DNA of 64,000 nucleotides from Colwellia psychrerythraea (GTDB taxonomy: Bacteria; Pseudomonadota; Gammaproteobacteria; Enterobacterales; Alteromonadaceae), in NCBI RefSeq assembly GCF_000764225.1, contig NZ_JQED01000015.1, positions 62,001 through 126,000 of the forward strand, written 5' to 3'. Each line of letters opens with the position of its first letter. Positions within the stretch are counted from its first letter, which is position 1. Of the stretch, positions 48,146 through 57,662 are shown piece after piece. The notes below the pieces were generated by a model, which saw nothing but the letters and a program-made list of their open reading frames with translations, had not been told where the DNA came from and did not search any database. The position numbers and the translations under genes are program-made.

Positions 48146-49588
48146 ATGAGTAAAAAGCTATATATCAAAACTTGGGGCTGTCAGATGAACGAGTATGACT
48201 CGCAGAAGATGGCAGAATTGTTGGATTCAACTCACGGTTTTTCGATGGTTGAAGAAGCGGAACAAGCTGATGTTATCTTGCTTAATACATGCTCTATTCG
48301 CGAAAAAGCACAAGAAAAAGTGTTTCACCAACTGGGTCGCTGGAAGCGCTTAAAAGATACTAAACCTGATTTACTTATTGGGGTTGGTGGCTGTGTTGCT
48401 TCACAAGAAGGTGACTCTATTCGCAAACGTGCTCCTTTTGTCGACATGGTTTTTGGCCCGCAAACGCTGCATCGTTTACCTGAAATGCTAAATCAGCTGC
48501 AAAATTCAAACAGTCCTATTGTTGATGTTAGCTTTCCAGAAATTGAAAAATTTGACCGTTTACCTGAGCCTAAAGCTGATGGTGCCAGTGCTTTTGTTTC
48601 TATCATGGAAGGTTGCAGTAAATATTGTACTTTCTGTGTAGTACCTTACACCCGTGGCGAAGAAGTGAGTCGCCCTCTTGATGATGTATTATATGAGATA
48701 GCTCAACTCGCTGAACAAGGTGTCCGTGAAGTAAACTTATTAGGTCAAAATGTAAATGCATACCGCGGTGAAACACACGATGGTTCAATTTGTCGATTTT
48801 CTGATCTAGTTCGTTTGGTTGCCACCATTGATGGTATTGACCGTATACGTTACACAACGTCTCATCCTGTTGAGTTTACTGACGATATTATAGAAGCTTA
48901 TAACGATGTACCTGAGTTAGTAAATCACTTACATCTTCCAGTACAAAGTGGCTGTGATAGAATTCTAACGCAAATGAAACGCGGTCATACGGCAATTGAA
49001 TATAAGTCTCAAGTGCGTAAGTTGAAAAAAGCACGTCCTGAATTATCCATGTCTTCTGATTTCATCATCGGCTTTCCTGGAGAAACAGATGAAGACTTCA
49101 AGGCAACCATGGACTTAATTAAAGCCATTGATTTTGACTTAAGCTTTAGTTTTATCTATAGCGCTCGTCCAGGGACTCCAGCCGCAGACTTACCCGATGA
49201 CATTAGTGACCAAACTAAAAAAGACCGTTTAAAGATACTACAAGATCAAATAACACACCAAGCCTTACGCATCGCTAGACAGATGCTTAATACAGTACAG
49301 CGTGTTCTTGTTGAAGGGCCTTCAAGGAAAAATCCAATGGAATTACGCGGTAAAACAGAAAATAACCGAACGGTTAACTTTGTTGCTCCGCATAGCGTTA
49401 TTGGACAATTTGTCGATATCAAAATTACCGATGTAGTTGCCAACTCTTTATTAGGTGAGTTAGTAAGAGAAGAAAAAGATATGGGTCTAAGAATTGCCCA
49501 TTCTCCTGCTGATATTTTGGCAAACAATCATCACACCGCCACACCAAGTAATCTTGATGAGCTAGGTGTTGGTACTTATACGCCGTAA
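48146..49588 (+). CDS. miaB: tRNA-2-methylthio-N6-dimethylallyladenosine synthase
   Basis: MiaB adds the methylthio group to i6A37 in tRNAs. Residues 157, 161 and 164 are the radical-SAM cysteines (CSKYCTFC), and the N-terminal cluster cysteines start with [15 protein letters not shown] domain closes the protein. The ATG at 48146 gives 480 aa and the family N-terminus [17 protein letters not shown]; an upstream in-frame start at 48056 adds 30 unrelated residues. It heads miaB-ybeZ-ybeY-corC-lnt. Confidence 0.95.
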   Translation: MSKKLYIKTWGCQMNEYDSQKMAELLDSTHGFSMVEEAEQADVILLNTCSIREKAQEKVFHQLGRWKRLKDTKPDLLIGVGGCVASQEGDSIRKRAPFVDMVFGPQTLHRLPEMLNQLQNSNSPIVDVSFPEIEKFDRLPEPKADGASAFVSIMEGCSKYCTFCVVPYTRGEEVSRPLDDVLYEIAQLAEQGVREVNLLGQNVNAYRGETHDGSICRFSDLVRLVATIDGIDRIRYTTSHPVEFTDDIIEAYNDVPELVNHLHLPVQSGCDRILTQMKRGHTAIEYKSQVRKLKKARPELSMSSDFIIGFPGETDEDFKATMDLIKAIDFDLSFSFIYSARPGTPAADLPDDISDQTKKDRLKILQDQITHQALRIARQMLNTVQRVLVEGPSRKNPMELRGKTENNRTVNFVAPHSVIGQFVDIKITDVVANSLLGELVREEKDMGLRIAHSPADILANNHHTATPSNLDELGVGTYTP

Positions 49589-49639
49589 CAACCCTTTGGG
49601 TATTATTTAGCATTTTACTTTAACAAAACGGAAAAAAAA

Positions 49640-50734
49640 TTGACAATATCAGCGACTAAGCTAACCCGAGAAAACTTCAGTTTGACGCCTGTAGATAACC
49701 ATAGACAAGCTAATTTATGTGGCCCTATGGACGATAATCTAAAAACTATTGAACGCCGCTTAGGTGTGGAGATAAGTTACCGTGGCCATGAGTTTACTGT
49801 CGTTGGCAAACCGTTAAATTGTCAGGCTGTTGTCCAGGTATTAAAAGATCTATACCTTGAAAGTCAAGAAGTTAAAGGTGAAAGCAAAGTAATCTCTCCT
49901 GAGATGGTTCATTTGGCCATCTTAGAAGCTGACTGTCTTGAACAAGAGCAACAGAGCGATAAAATATCAGCTGAATTAGGTAGTCAATTAGATAAAAAAT
50001 TCGATGATATGGTCACCATAAAAACCAAGCGCGGTATCGTTAAGCCGCGCAATGGTAACCAACAAACTTATGTGCAAAATATAATCACCAGTGATATTAG
50101 TTTTGGTGTTGGTGTTGCTGGTACGGGTAAAACCTACTTGGCGGTTGCTTGCGCTGTTGATGCATTAGAACGCCAAGAAGTACGTCGTATTTTACTCACA
50201 AGACCTGCTGTAGAAGCTGGTGAGAAGTTAGGCTTCTTACCGGGCGATTTATCTCAGAAAATAGACCCTTATTTAAGACCGCTTTATGATGCACTTTTTG
50301 AAATGCTTGGTTTTGAAAGAGTTGAAAAGCTGATAGAACGTAATGTTATCGAAATTGCACCACTAGCTTATATGCGTGGCAGAACCCTTAACGATGCTTT
50401 TATTATTTTAGATGAAAGCCAAAATACTACTATAGAACAAATGAAAATGTTTTTGACGCGTATTGGTTTTAACTCGCGCGCAGTGATCACGGGTGATATT
50501 ACGCAGGTCGACTTACCTCGCCACCAAATGTCAGGACTTCGTCATGCGATTGAAGTTTTACAAGACATTAACGGTATTAGTTTTAATTTCTTCCAATCAA
50601 AAGATGTTGTTCGACATCCTGTGGTCGCTAGAGTTGTTGATGCCTATGATAGCCATGAACAAAAGGCAAATAGAGAAAACCAAACAAATAAACAGGCAAA
50701 ACAAACAAGTAATGATAAGAGCGATATAAGCTAA
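49640..50734 (+). CDS. ybeZ: PhoH-family ATPase YbeZ
   Basis: YbeZ is a PhoH-like P-loop ATPase that works with the RNase YbeY. The 364-aa protein has Walker A GVAGTGKTYLAV, Walker B FIILDESQN, and LPGDLSQKIDPYLRPLYDAL between them. The start is TTG at 49640 with GGA upstream; no ATG fits. A Lys/Gln/Asn-rich tail of about 20 residues ends the protein. Its stop overlaps the ybeY start (TAATG). Confidence 0.93.
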   Translation: MTISATKLTRENFSLTPVDNHRQANLCGPMDDNLKTIERRLGVEISYRGHEFTVVGKPLNCQAVVQVLKDLYLESQEVKGESKVISPEMVHLAILEADCLEQEQQSDKISAELGSQLDKKFDDMVTIKTKRGIVKPRNGNQQTYVQNIITSDISFGVGVAGTGKTYLAVACAVDALERQEVRRILLTRPAVEAGEKLGFLPGDLSQKIDPYLRPLYDALFEMLGFERVEKLIERNVIEIAPLAYMRGRTLNDAFIILDESQNTTIEQMKMFLTRIGFNSRAVITGDITQVDLPRHQMSGLRHAIEVLQDINGISFNFFQSKDVVRHPVVARVVDAYDSHEQKANRENQTNKQAKQTSNDKSDIS

Positions 50735-51201
50735 TGCCTCATGAAATTGATCTTCAAATTGCCTGTGCACCAACCGAATTACCTACCAAAGAGCAGTTCC
50801 AACTGTGGGTTGATGCCGCCTTAGCTGAAGTCAGCAACGAACCAAACCAAGAGTTTGAGCTGACCATACGCCTAGTAAACAATGAAGAAAGCCAGCAATT
50901 AAATAACCAATACCGTGGCAAAGATAAACCAACTAATGTTTTATCTTTTCCTTTTGAAGTCCCTGATGGTGTCGAACTTAATCTATTAGGTGACTTGATT
51001 ATTTGTATTGAAGTAATGAAACAAGAAGCACAAGAGCAAAATAAAGCCTTGTTCGACCATTGGGCTCATCTCGTTATTCATGGCTGCTTGCATTTAGTTG
51101 GCTTTGATCATATAAGTGAGTCTGAAGCACTTGAAATGGAAACTATCGAGACTTCTATTTTGAATAAACTCGGTATTAGTGATCCTTACTTAGAACAGTA
51201 A
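50734..51201 (+). CDS. ybeY: Endoribonuclease YbeY
   Basis: YbeY is a zinc RNase needed for 16S rRNA 3' maturation and ribosome quality control. The zinc motif HGCLHLVGFDH has His at 116, 120 and 126. Length 155 aa equals E. coli YbeY. Overlap with ybeZ by one base implies translational coupling of partners. Confidence 0.95.
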   Translation: MPHEIDLQIACAPTELPTKEQFQLWVDAALAEVSNEPNQEFELTIRLVNNEESQQLNNQYRGKDKPTNVLSFPFEVPDGVELNLLGDLIICIEVMKQEAQEQNKALFDHWAHLVIHGCLHLVGFDHISESEALEMETIETSILNKLGISDPYLEQ

Positions 51202-51303
51202 GCAACTAATTTACAACGATATAAATTGACAATGCTCGTCATTTGAAGGGTAATATGTTCAATTACATGCTCGATAACACAATAAAGGAATTCGAATAGC
51301 TCT

Positions 51304-52182
51304 ATGAGCGATGACACTCCCCACTCTAGTAACGGTTCAGCCAATAAGTCCTTTTTGCATAAAGTGATGCAAGTATTAACGCCTGAGCCGAAAAATAAAG
51401 ATCAATTAGTTGATATACTCAATGATGCTCAAGATAGAGACTTGATCAATCCTGAAACCAAACAAATGATTACAGGAGTCTTAGACGTATCAGAAATGCG
51501 CGTTCGAGAGATAATGATCCCACGTTCTCAAATGGTTACAATTGACATTAACCATGACCTTGATGAATTTCTCCCTATTATTCTAGAGTCTGGTCATTCA
51601 CGCTTTCCTGTTGTGAATGAAGATATCGATCACGTTGAAGGTATTTTATTAGCTAAAGACCTTCTCGCTTTTAGTTTTAATTCTGAAAGTAAGGATTTCA
51701 GTTTACGTGAAGTTATTCGACCTGCCATTATTGTCCCAGAAAGTAAAAAGGTTGAACCCTTATTAAAAGAGTTTCGTTCAAACCGCTACCATATGGCCAT
51801 AGTAGTTGATGAATATGGTGGTGTTTCTGGCCTTATCACTATCGAAGATATTTTAGAACAAATTGTTGGTGAAATTGAAGATGAAACCGACGATGAGATT
51901 GAAGAAGAAATAAAGCACTTAGCAGGTAATGTTTACCTAGTAAAAGCACTAACAGAACTTAGTGACTTTAATGAATATTTCAACAGTGACTTTGATGAAG
52001 CTAATGCTGATACCATCGGTGGTATAGTGTTAAGACAGTTTAATCACATGCCCCAAAAAGGTGAGTTATTTCGCTTAGGTAACTTTGAATTTAAAGTGCT
52101 TGTGGCCGATAGTAGACGTATGCAAATGCTGCAAGTAAGTGTTGATAAAGATCACGAAATTAACGGTAAAGTGAGTGATTAA
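51304..52182 (+). CDS. corC: CBS-domain protein CorC (YbeX)
   Basis: CorC/YbeX proteins have a CBS pair and a C-terminal CorC_HlyC domain and are linked to magnesium or cobalt handling and ribosome metabolism. The 292-aa product shows VREIMIPRSQMVTI starting the first CBS, RYHMAIVVDEYGGVSGLIT in the second, and GGIVLRQFNHMPQKGE in the C-terminal domain. No membrane segments. Its last 8 bp overlap lnt. Confidence 0.93.
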   Translation: MSDDTPHSSNGSANKSFLHKVMQVLTPEPKNKDQLVDILNDAQDRDLINPETKQMITGVLDVSEMRVREIMIPRSQMVTIDINHDLDEFLPIILESGHSRFPVVNEDIDHVEGILLAKDLLAFSFNSESKDFSLREVIRPAIIVPESKKVEPLLKEFRSNRYHMAIVVDEYGGVSGLITIEDILEQIVGEIEDETDDEIEEEIKHLAGNVYLVKALTELSDFNEYFNSDFDEANADTIGGIVLRQFNHMPQKGELFRLGNFEFKVLVADSRRMQMLQVSVDKDHEINGKVSD

Positions 52183-53773
52183 TATCAGTAAGGTTTCCCT
52201 CTTTACATCAATAAAAAGTAAACTGATTAACCCAAGTAATTGGCTGTCTTTTCTAAGTGGCTTTTTATTGGTTTTTGCTTATGCCCCCTTTTCTTTTTGG
52301 TGGCTGACATTGATTTTACCTTGCATTGTATTTTACCAAGTTCAGGATACCTCCCCTAAACAAGCAGCTAAAAAAATGGCGCTATTTGCCTTTGGTTGGT
52401 TTAGTAGTGGTATTAGCTGGGTTCATGTCAGTATCGACCAATTTGGTGGTCTGCCACTAATATTTTCCTTATTATTAATGTTAGCTTTGTGCGCCTATCT
52501 TGCACTATTTCCAACGATGGCTGGCTACTTAACCGCGAAGATAGCTCGAAATAACCGTGTTAATTTATGGTTTTTTCCATCAGTTTGGTTATTGTGTGAA
52601 TACTTACGCTCAGTTGTACTCACAGGCTTTCCTTGGCTCTCACTTGGTTATAGCCAGATAGATAGTCCCTTAGCCAATTTCGCCCCTGTAATTGGCGAAG
52701 TGGGCCTGACCGGAGTTGTCTTAGTAATAAACATTTGTCTTGTAAAAATTTATTGTTTTTATGCTAATTTAAATAATAAAAAAAAGCAGGCATCACCAGT
52801 TACACTATCGAGTAAAAGCTTAGCGCTCCCTGTCACCTCGCTGCTAAGTATTGTACTGAGCAGCATTGTACTTGCTCAAATAAATTGGACCGAATTAACA
52901 GGTAAATCAACAAAGGTAGCACTTATTCAAGGCAATATAGCCCAATCAATTAAGTGGCAGCCTGAACAAGAATGGCCAACGATGTTGAAATACCTAGATT
53001 TAACGCGTGTGAACTATGATGCAGATATTATTGTGTGGCCTGAATCTGCCATTCCAGCTTTAGAGCCAGCAGTGCAAGACTATTTGGATACAGTGAATCG
53101 CTCAGCAATATTAAACAACAGCGCAATAATTACCGGCTTAATTAACTACAACTTTGAAAGTAAAGAGTACTTCAATGCGCTACTCGTTTTAGGTAAAAAA
53201 AATGCTGAAGATGAGCAAGGTTACTATTACAATCACAGTAATCGATACTATAAAAGCCATTTATTACCTATTGGTGAATTCGTGCCATTTCAAGAGTTAC
53301 TGCGCCCAATAGCCCCCTTTTTTAACTTACCTATGTCATCTTTCACCGCTGGAAACTACGTCCAACCCAATTTGGTTGCTAATAATTTACATATATTACC
53401 GCTAAACTGCTTTGAAATAGCTTTTCCTGCGCAATTAGCTGCTAATTATACCGATGATACCGATATGATTTTAACAGTCAGCAATGATGCTTGGTTTGGT
53501 GACTCTCATGGCCCACATCAGCACTTTGAAATTGCGCGAATGCGTGCACTAGAGTTTGGCCGTCCATTAGTAAGGGCAACGAATAACGGTGTTACCGGTA
53601 TGATAAACCATTTAGGAGAAGTTACCGCAATTGCGCCGCAATTTGAAGAAGTCGTATTAAAGGGCACGGTCGAATTTGTAAAGGGTGATACACCCTATAG
53701 TCAATGGCCAAACCTTATATTATGGCTAATGATATTGCTACCGATAACCTTGATGAAAATAGCTAAACTCTAG
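52175..53773 (+). CDS. lnt: Apolipoprotein N-acyltransferase
   Basis: Lnt adds the third acyl chain to lipoproteins. The N-terminal 200 residues are membrane segments, and a nitrilase-fold periplasmic domain follows with the triad Glu290 (WPESAIP), Lys360 (YYKSHLLP) and Cys412 (LNCFEIAFP), in E. coli spacing. The start is GTG at 52175 inside the end of corC, 8 bp overlap. The length is 532 aa. The Cys context NCFE differs slightly from the usual ICYE. Confidence 0.94.
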   Translation: MINISKVSLFTSIKSKLINPSNWLSFLSGFLLVFAYAPFSFWWLTLILPCIVFYQVQDTSPKQAAKKMALFAFGWFSSGISWVHVSIDQFGGLPLIFSLLLMLALCAYLALFPTMAGYLTAKIARNNRVNLWFFPSVWLLCEYLRSVVLTGFPWLSLGYSQIDSPLANFAPVIGEVGLTGVVLVINICLVKIYCFYANLNNKKKQASPVTLSSKSLALPVTSLLSIVLSSIVLAQINWTELTGKSTKVALIQGNIAQSIKWQPEQEWPTMLKYLDLTRVNYDADIIVWPESAIPALEPAVQDYLDTVNRSAILNNSAIITGLINYNFESKEYFNALLVLGKKNAEDEQGYYYNHSNRYYKSHLLPIGEFVPFQELLRPIAPFFNLPMSSFTAGNYVQPNLVANNLHILPLNCFEIAFPAQLAANYTDDTDMILTVSNDAWFGDSHGPHQHFEIARMRALEFGRPLVRATNNGVTGMINHLGEVTAIAPQFEEVVLKGTVEFVKGDTPYSQWPNLILWLMILLPITLMKIAKL

Positions 53774-54017
53774 CAATGTAATACCAAAGCATTCAGTTAT
53801 TTCCCTCTCAGCGAGAACTAATAGCCTTAGAGGTTGGCATTGAGAAAGGAAGTGGTTATTCAGGAGAAAATGCTGCAGCATTACCTATTAAGCTGCATTC
53901 ATCAGCATCCTTGCCAGAAAAGCTATATCGGTACATATTTTATTTGTTATAGTCCTACTGGTATAGCTTTGATAATTAACAACGAAAGTATTGATTATTC
54001 GTGTAAAATGACAAGTA

Positions 54018-54058
54018 GAATAAATAAAGTGAGTAGTGACAATACCTTATTTATTCTT
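54018..54058. terminator. AT-rich hairpin between convergent lnt and cyclase genes
   Basis: AGAATAAATAA and TTATTTATTCT are perfect 11-bp complements around a 19-nt loop. The stem is weak and the T-tract poor, so a role as bidirectional terminator is only possible. Confidence 0.35.
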
Positions 54059-54067
54059 GTAAGGCTG

Positions 54068-55036
54068 TTACCTTTGTTGCTTTGGGTGCAATGACGTCTT
54101 GTTCCGGCCTGTCTCTTTAGAGTTATACAAAGCAGCATCAGCGCATTGAATCCAAGCTTCTGGACTGGTAATTCCTGCATCAACTTCAGCAACACCGACA
54201 CTTATGGTGTAATTAATGTCAATATCATTATAAGTAACGATGGCTGCCGCGACTTCCCTACGCAGTCGCTCAGCAAATACATAAGCATTTTTAAGTGCGG
54301 TATCTGCCAATAAAATAGCAAACTCTTCTCCACCATAACGACCACAAATATCAGTCTCTCTCACATGAAGGCTTATGAAGCTAGAAAGGTGGCGAATAAC
54401 TTCATCACCCACGACATGCCCATAGGTATCATTAACATTTTTGAAATGATCAATATCTAACATCACTAATGAGCTAGGGTGTTTACTTCGCCCCCAGCGT
54501 TTATATTCAGCAAATAAGCATGATTCCCAATGCGCACGATTAAATAGTTGGGTTAAACCATCTGTTTGACTCAACACAGCCAACTCTTCATTCGCTTTTT
54601 TCAAGCCTTGTTTATGTACAGCATTGTCTGTGACATCATAAACTAATAGGCATAAATGGCTAACATCGCCGGTAGATGACAACAGCGGAATAAACGTGGT
54701 GTTCTGATACATAAAATCAGCACTTCCGGTTACAGGGCGATAACTATCAAACTTAAATAAGTAAGGTCTTTGCTCCCATATGGTAAAGGCTTTGTTTTTT
54801 AATAAAAAAACTGATTCAGCTTTACGAGTAAACCAATCTTTAGGGATTTCTTCGAATAAATCGAATATCAATTTCCCCTTTACTTGACGTGGCAATAAAC
54901 CACTATGATTTTCCATAAAACCATTAAATATTTGAATGGTAAATTCTTTATCTAGCACAACGAGACCAACATCAATGTTATGCAACATTTCCATTAACCA
55001 ATGTAGTTCATTTAATTGTGATTTTTCTAACGTCAT
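54068..55036 (-). CDS. PAS-GGDEF diguanylate cyclase
   Basis: The 322-aa soluble protein has a PAS domain (about 10-125: LHNIDVGLVVLDKEFTIQIF) and a GGDEF domain with GGEEF at 235-239. An RETD inhibitory site lies just before the catalytic loop, so c-di-GMP feedback is expected. The ATG at 55036 has AGGA 7 nt upstream. It follows the response regulator-CheC gene by 83 bp on the same strand, so the regulator may feed a signal to it. Confidence 0.9.
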   Translation of the reverse strand: MTLEKSQLNELHWLMEMLHNIDVGLVVLDKEFTIQIFNGFMENHSGLLPRQVKGKLIFDLFEEIPKDWFTRKAESVFLLKNKAFTIWEQRPYLFKFDSYRPVTGSADFMYQNTTFIPLLSSTGDVSHLCLLVYDVTDNAVHKQGLKKANEELAVLSQTDGLTQLFNRAHWESCLFAEYKRWGRSKHPSSLVMLDIDHFKNVNDTYGHVVGDEVIRHLSSFISLHVRETDICGRYGGEEFAILLADTALKNAYVFAERLRREVAAAIVTYNDIDINYTISVGVAEVDAGITSPEAWIQCADAALYNSKETGRNKTSLHPKQQR

Positions 55037-55119
55037 AAACAATTCCTGTCGTCGCTTTGTCGCGCTAACTCATGCCCATTTTATTAATACCAAGTGAATA
55101 TTACTTTGCAACTCATCAG

Positions 55120-56250
55120 TTATTCAATTAGATAGGCCAGTTTGTTATTAAGTGTTTGCATCGATTTTTCCGTAAAGAGTAATAACAAATCACACTTTAT
55201 TGGGTAGTTTTCTATGCTATAACTAATTTCTATTGCGAGTGTTTTTTTCCATTTATTGGCATTGTTAGCGATGAGGTCTGAGATTTTTCTATGTTGCCCT
55301 AATACCTCAGGGTGTCCTTGACTAAACTGTATATCAAGTTGTTCAGATATCCCTTTCAAGCAGGCGCCAATAAGAACATTTGCTAAGTCCATTAATAGCT
55401 CTAATTCAGTTCCCATATCAGCATTATATTGATAGTTCATCAAAGACGCGACATCTTTAAAGCTTGAATCATTTAGGATCAACAAAGCTTCCCCTGAAAT
55501 CCCTGCGCTAATAAAACCCTGACAAATACCCGATGTACTTTCATGGTTTTCAATATCTTTCAATGCCATTCGAAGCTCACTCACTTCGATAAAATTAACA
55601 TTAGGAATAGGTAACTCAACAAAAACATTGAGTAAACGAGCTAACAAATCGCCCGCTCTTCCCATAGCAACATTCGCTATTTCTTGATAACAATCCCGAA
55701 TGTCTGTTGATAAGGTAATATCAGATTCAGCAAACCGTGCTTCACTATCATTGGAAGGAACATTATCTTGAGTATTTATAGGCTTCTCAGGAGTAGTTAT
55801 AACGTCAACGCTTGAAGCAACAGCGGCATTGTTTAACGCACTGTCCAGTGTTTCTGGTTCATCATCCGTATCAGACGTTTTATTCGTAAATACTCCATAA
55901 GATGATAGCACTTCAGTAAGAATATCTTTATTGACAGGTTTCTTAATAAAACCTAACGCCCCTAAACTGGTAACACGTTGATGAGCTTCAGGTTGGATAT
56001 CACCAGATATCACGATGGTAAGTGTTGGTAAATCTTGTGCTAAAATAGCTTCAAGCACCTGATAGCCATCCATCTTTGGCATATTAAGATCAAGCAAAAG
56101 CACATCGCCTTTTCCTGCCTTTATCGCTTCAATTCCTTCAACACCATCAGCGGCAAAACTTATATCTACATCCCAACCATCAGGTAATGAGCGTGCAACT
56201 TGCTTGCGCGCCATATTAGAGTCATCGCAAATTAATAATTTAGTGGTCAT
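55120..56250 (-). CDS. Response regulator with CheC-type phosphatase domain
   Basis: Residues 1-120 are a receiver domain with acidic pocket Asp9/Asp10, phosphorylation site Asp54 (LLLLDLNMP) and Lys103. A linker of 60 acidic residues leads to a CheC/CheX-like domain with two helix motifs: E190-x-x-N193 (QEIANVAMG) and D288-x-x-N291 (MDLANVLIG). CheC dephosphorylates receiver domains, so the protein may act on its own or a partner receiver. The ATG at 56250 gives the normal receiver start; an upstream start adds 19 residues. Confidence 0.87.
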   Translation of the reverse strand: MTTKLLICDDSNMARKQVARSLPDGWDVDISFAADGVEGIEAIKAGKGDVLLLDLNMPKMDGYQVLEAILAQDLPTLTIVISGDIQPEAHQRVTSLGALGFIKKPVNKDILTEVLSSYGVFTNKTSDTDDEPETLDSALNNAAVASSVDVITTPEKPINTQDNVPSNDSEARFAESDITLSTDIRDCYQEIANVAMGRAGDLLARLLNVFVELPIPNVNFIEVSELRMALKDIENHESTSGICQGFISAGISGEALLILNDSSFKDVASLMNYQYNADMGTELELLMDLANVLIGACLKGISEQLDIQFSQGHPEVLGQHRKISDLIANNANKWKKTLAIEISYSIENYPIKCDLLLLFTEKSMQTLNNKLAYLIE

Positions 56251-56354
56251 ATTAATCTTAGGCCTTACATAAACAATAACAACGGCCGAGTTTACTCCCA
56301 CCACCATGTAAAGAGCTGTATTTCAGTAGACGTTGAAATAACTTTAAGTAAGTG

Positions 56355-56388
56355 AAAAAACTAATGCATAGTTATTCTATGAATTAGT
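56355..56388 (-). terminator. Minus-strand terminator below a short ORF
   Basis: CTAATGCATAG and CTATGAATTAG pair with one mismatch; on the minus strand the stem is followed by TTTTTT. It begins 5 bp after the stop of the small frame at 56393 and points away from the gene at 55120. Confidence 0.65.
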
Positions 56389-56392
56389 GATT

Positions 56393-56605
56393 TTACGTGG
56401 GATAAAGTGATTTAACCTCATCAAATAAGTATTTGTACAACATCACTTTTTCGTTGAAATGATAGAATAACAGGTTGACCATTACTTCATCACAACATCT
56501 TGGGTTGAGATTGTTCATATACTTTGAAATTACACCTTGATGGTAATGGGTATAAATATATCTAGCCTCTATTGATAACCTTAAAGTATCCAAGATAAAA
56601 CACAA
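56393..56605 (-). CDS. Possible small protein (uncertain)
   Basis: An open frame of 70 codons (TTG start) or 41 codons (ATG at 56518) ends in TAA directly before a good terminator. The protein matches no family I know and has no membrane segment. Neither start has a strong ribosome site. The terminator shows that something is transcribed here on the minus strand; it may instead be a small RNA. Confidence 0.35.
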   Translation of the reverse strand: MCFILDTLRLSIEARYIYTHYHQGVISKYMNNLNPRCCDEVMVNLLFYHFNEKVMLYKYLFDEVKSLYPT

Positions 56606-56683
56606 TGATTAAGTTCTATTTATAGAAATTTTATTGCTAAACAGCTAAGATAATTTCACCTTAACTATTAATTTCAATAAATC

Positions 56684-57370
56684 ATGAATTTTCCTACTTC
56701 AAACATTGCCTTATGTGTGTTTTTTATCGTCAGTTTTACAATCGCTTTTAATGGCCACAGCGATAACTTTGACTCAAAAAAGCTGCAATCAACACAGAAT
56801 CTCGTCAAAGCTGGGGATAAATATATCACCCTATTAGGAGAACAAGTAAATGTTGGCGAGCAGGCGCCTCAATTTAAAGTTGTTGACAAAAACTTTGCTC
56901 CCGTGACATTGGCTGACTTTCACGGACAAACAATACTGATTTCAGTAGTACCAAGTTTAGATACTGGCGTTTGCTCTATACAAACAAAACGCTTCAATGA
57001 AGAAGCAGCCAAGTTGCCTGACAATATTGTCATTCTTACCATTAGTAATGATCTGCCTTTCGCTCAAAAAAGGTTTTGTGATGTAGAGAAAATTGACGGC
57101 ATTAAAGTACTCTCTGACTCTGTCTGGCGTGATTTTGGCGTAAACTATGGCTTATTAATTAAAGATATGGGACTGCTCACACGGGCAATTTTTGTCATAA
57201 ATAACCAAGGCAAGATTGTTTACAAAGATTTAGTCGCTAACATTTCTCAGCACCCTGATTATGATAAAGCGCTAGCTAAAGTTAGGTATACAGCACCTGT
57301 TATTGTTATTGATCCAGAAGCAGAAGTTGAAGCGACTAAAGCGCTTCCTACGGAAGAAACAGAAAAATAA
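56684..57370 (+). CDS. tpx: Thiol peroxidase, exported Tpx-like
   Basis: Tpx enzymes reduce lipid and hydrogen peroxides with two cysteines. The peroxidatic Cys97 is in PSLDTGVCS and the resolving Cys132 in KRFCDVEKI, with the usual spacing. At 228 aa it is about 60 residues longer than E. coli Tpx: an N-terminal hydrophobic stretch (IALCVFFIVSFTIAF) looks like a signal peptide or anchor, and a C-terminal acidic tail is added. It is probably periplasmic. Confidence 0.85.
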   Translation: MNFPTSNIALCVFFIVSFTIAFNGHSDNFDSKKLQSTQNLVKAGDKYITLLGEQVNVGEQAPQFKVVDKNFAPVTLADFHGQTILISVVPSLDTGVCSIQTKRFNEEAAKLPDNIVILTISNDLPFAQKRFCDVEKIDGIKVLSDSVWRDFGVNYGLLIKDMGLLTRAIFVINNQGKIVYKDLVANISQHPDYDKALAKVRYTAPVIVIDPEAEVEATKALPTEETEK

Positions 57371-57444
57371 CAAAAAAATAAAATTTAATATTTCATTATA
57401 AAACAACAAACTAAACGAGTTGTAATTTTTTATTCAACTTTTTT

Positions 57445-57472
57445 CTTGAAAAAATAGTAAACAATCCCATCT
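57445..57472 (+). promoter_or_regulatory. Sigma-32 heat-shock promoter of the small heat-shock gene
   Basis: CTTGAAA (57445-57451) and TCCCATCT (57465-57472) match the sigma-32 boxes CTTGAAA and CCCCATNT with one mismatch and a 13-bp spacer. Transcription would start near 57480, about 180 nt before the start codon. Confidence 0.7.
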
Positions 57473-57477
57473 CTAAT

Positions 57478-57656
57478 TGTGTAGTCGCCGTAAGGGACTA
57501 CACAACAAAAATTGCCTGTTCATTGTGAAAGGCAGCATTATTTTAAATAACACTTTTTTTAGTTCAACTCTAGGCAATTTCATTGCTAGAAAATCACTAA
57601 AGTACAAACGTCGCTATTTAAAATAATAATCATTTTATTGCTATATTATAGGATAA
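57478..57656 (+). promoter_or_regulatory. Structured 5' leader, likely ROSE-like RNA thermometer
   Basis: The leader holds hairpins TGTGTAGTC/GACTACACA (57478-57504) and TGCCT/AGGCA (57513-57534). The last, TTATTGCT-N7-AGGATAA (57635-57656), hides the AGGA ribosome site by pairing with TTGCT, leaving the G unpaired. That is the UYGCU-AGGA arrangement of ROSE elements, which melt on heat. Confidence 0.55.
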
Positions 57657-57662
57657 CTTATT

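Noticed and set aside
53774..54067. Open frames after lnt, including an 86-codon plus-strand frame and a 57-codon frame containing LEVGIEKGSGYSGENAA
   Set aside because: The first has no family resemblance and runs into the opposite cyclase gene; the second lacks a start codon. Both look like chance.
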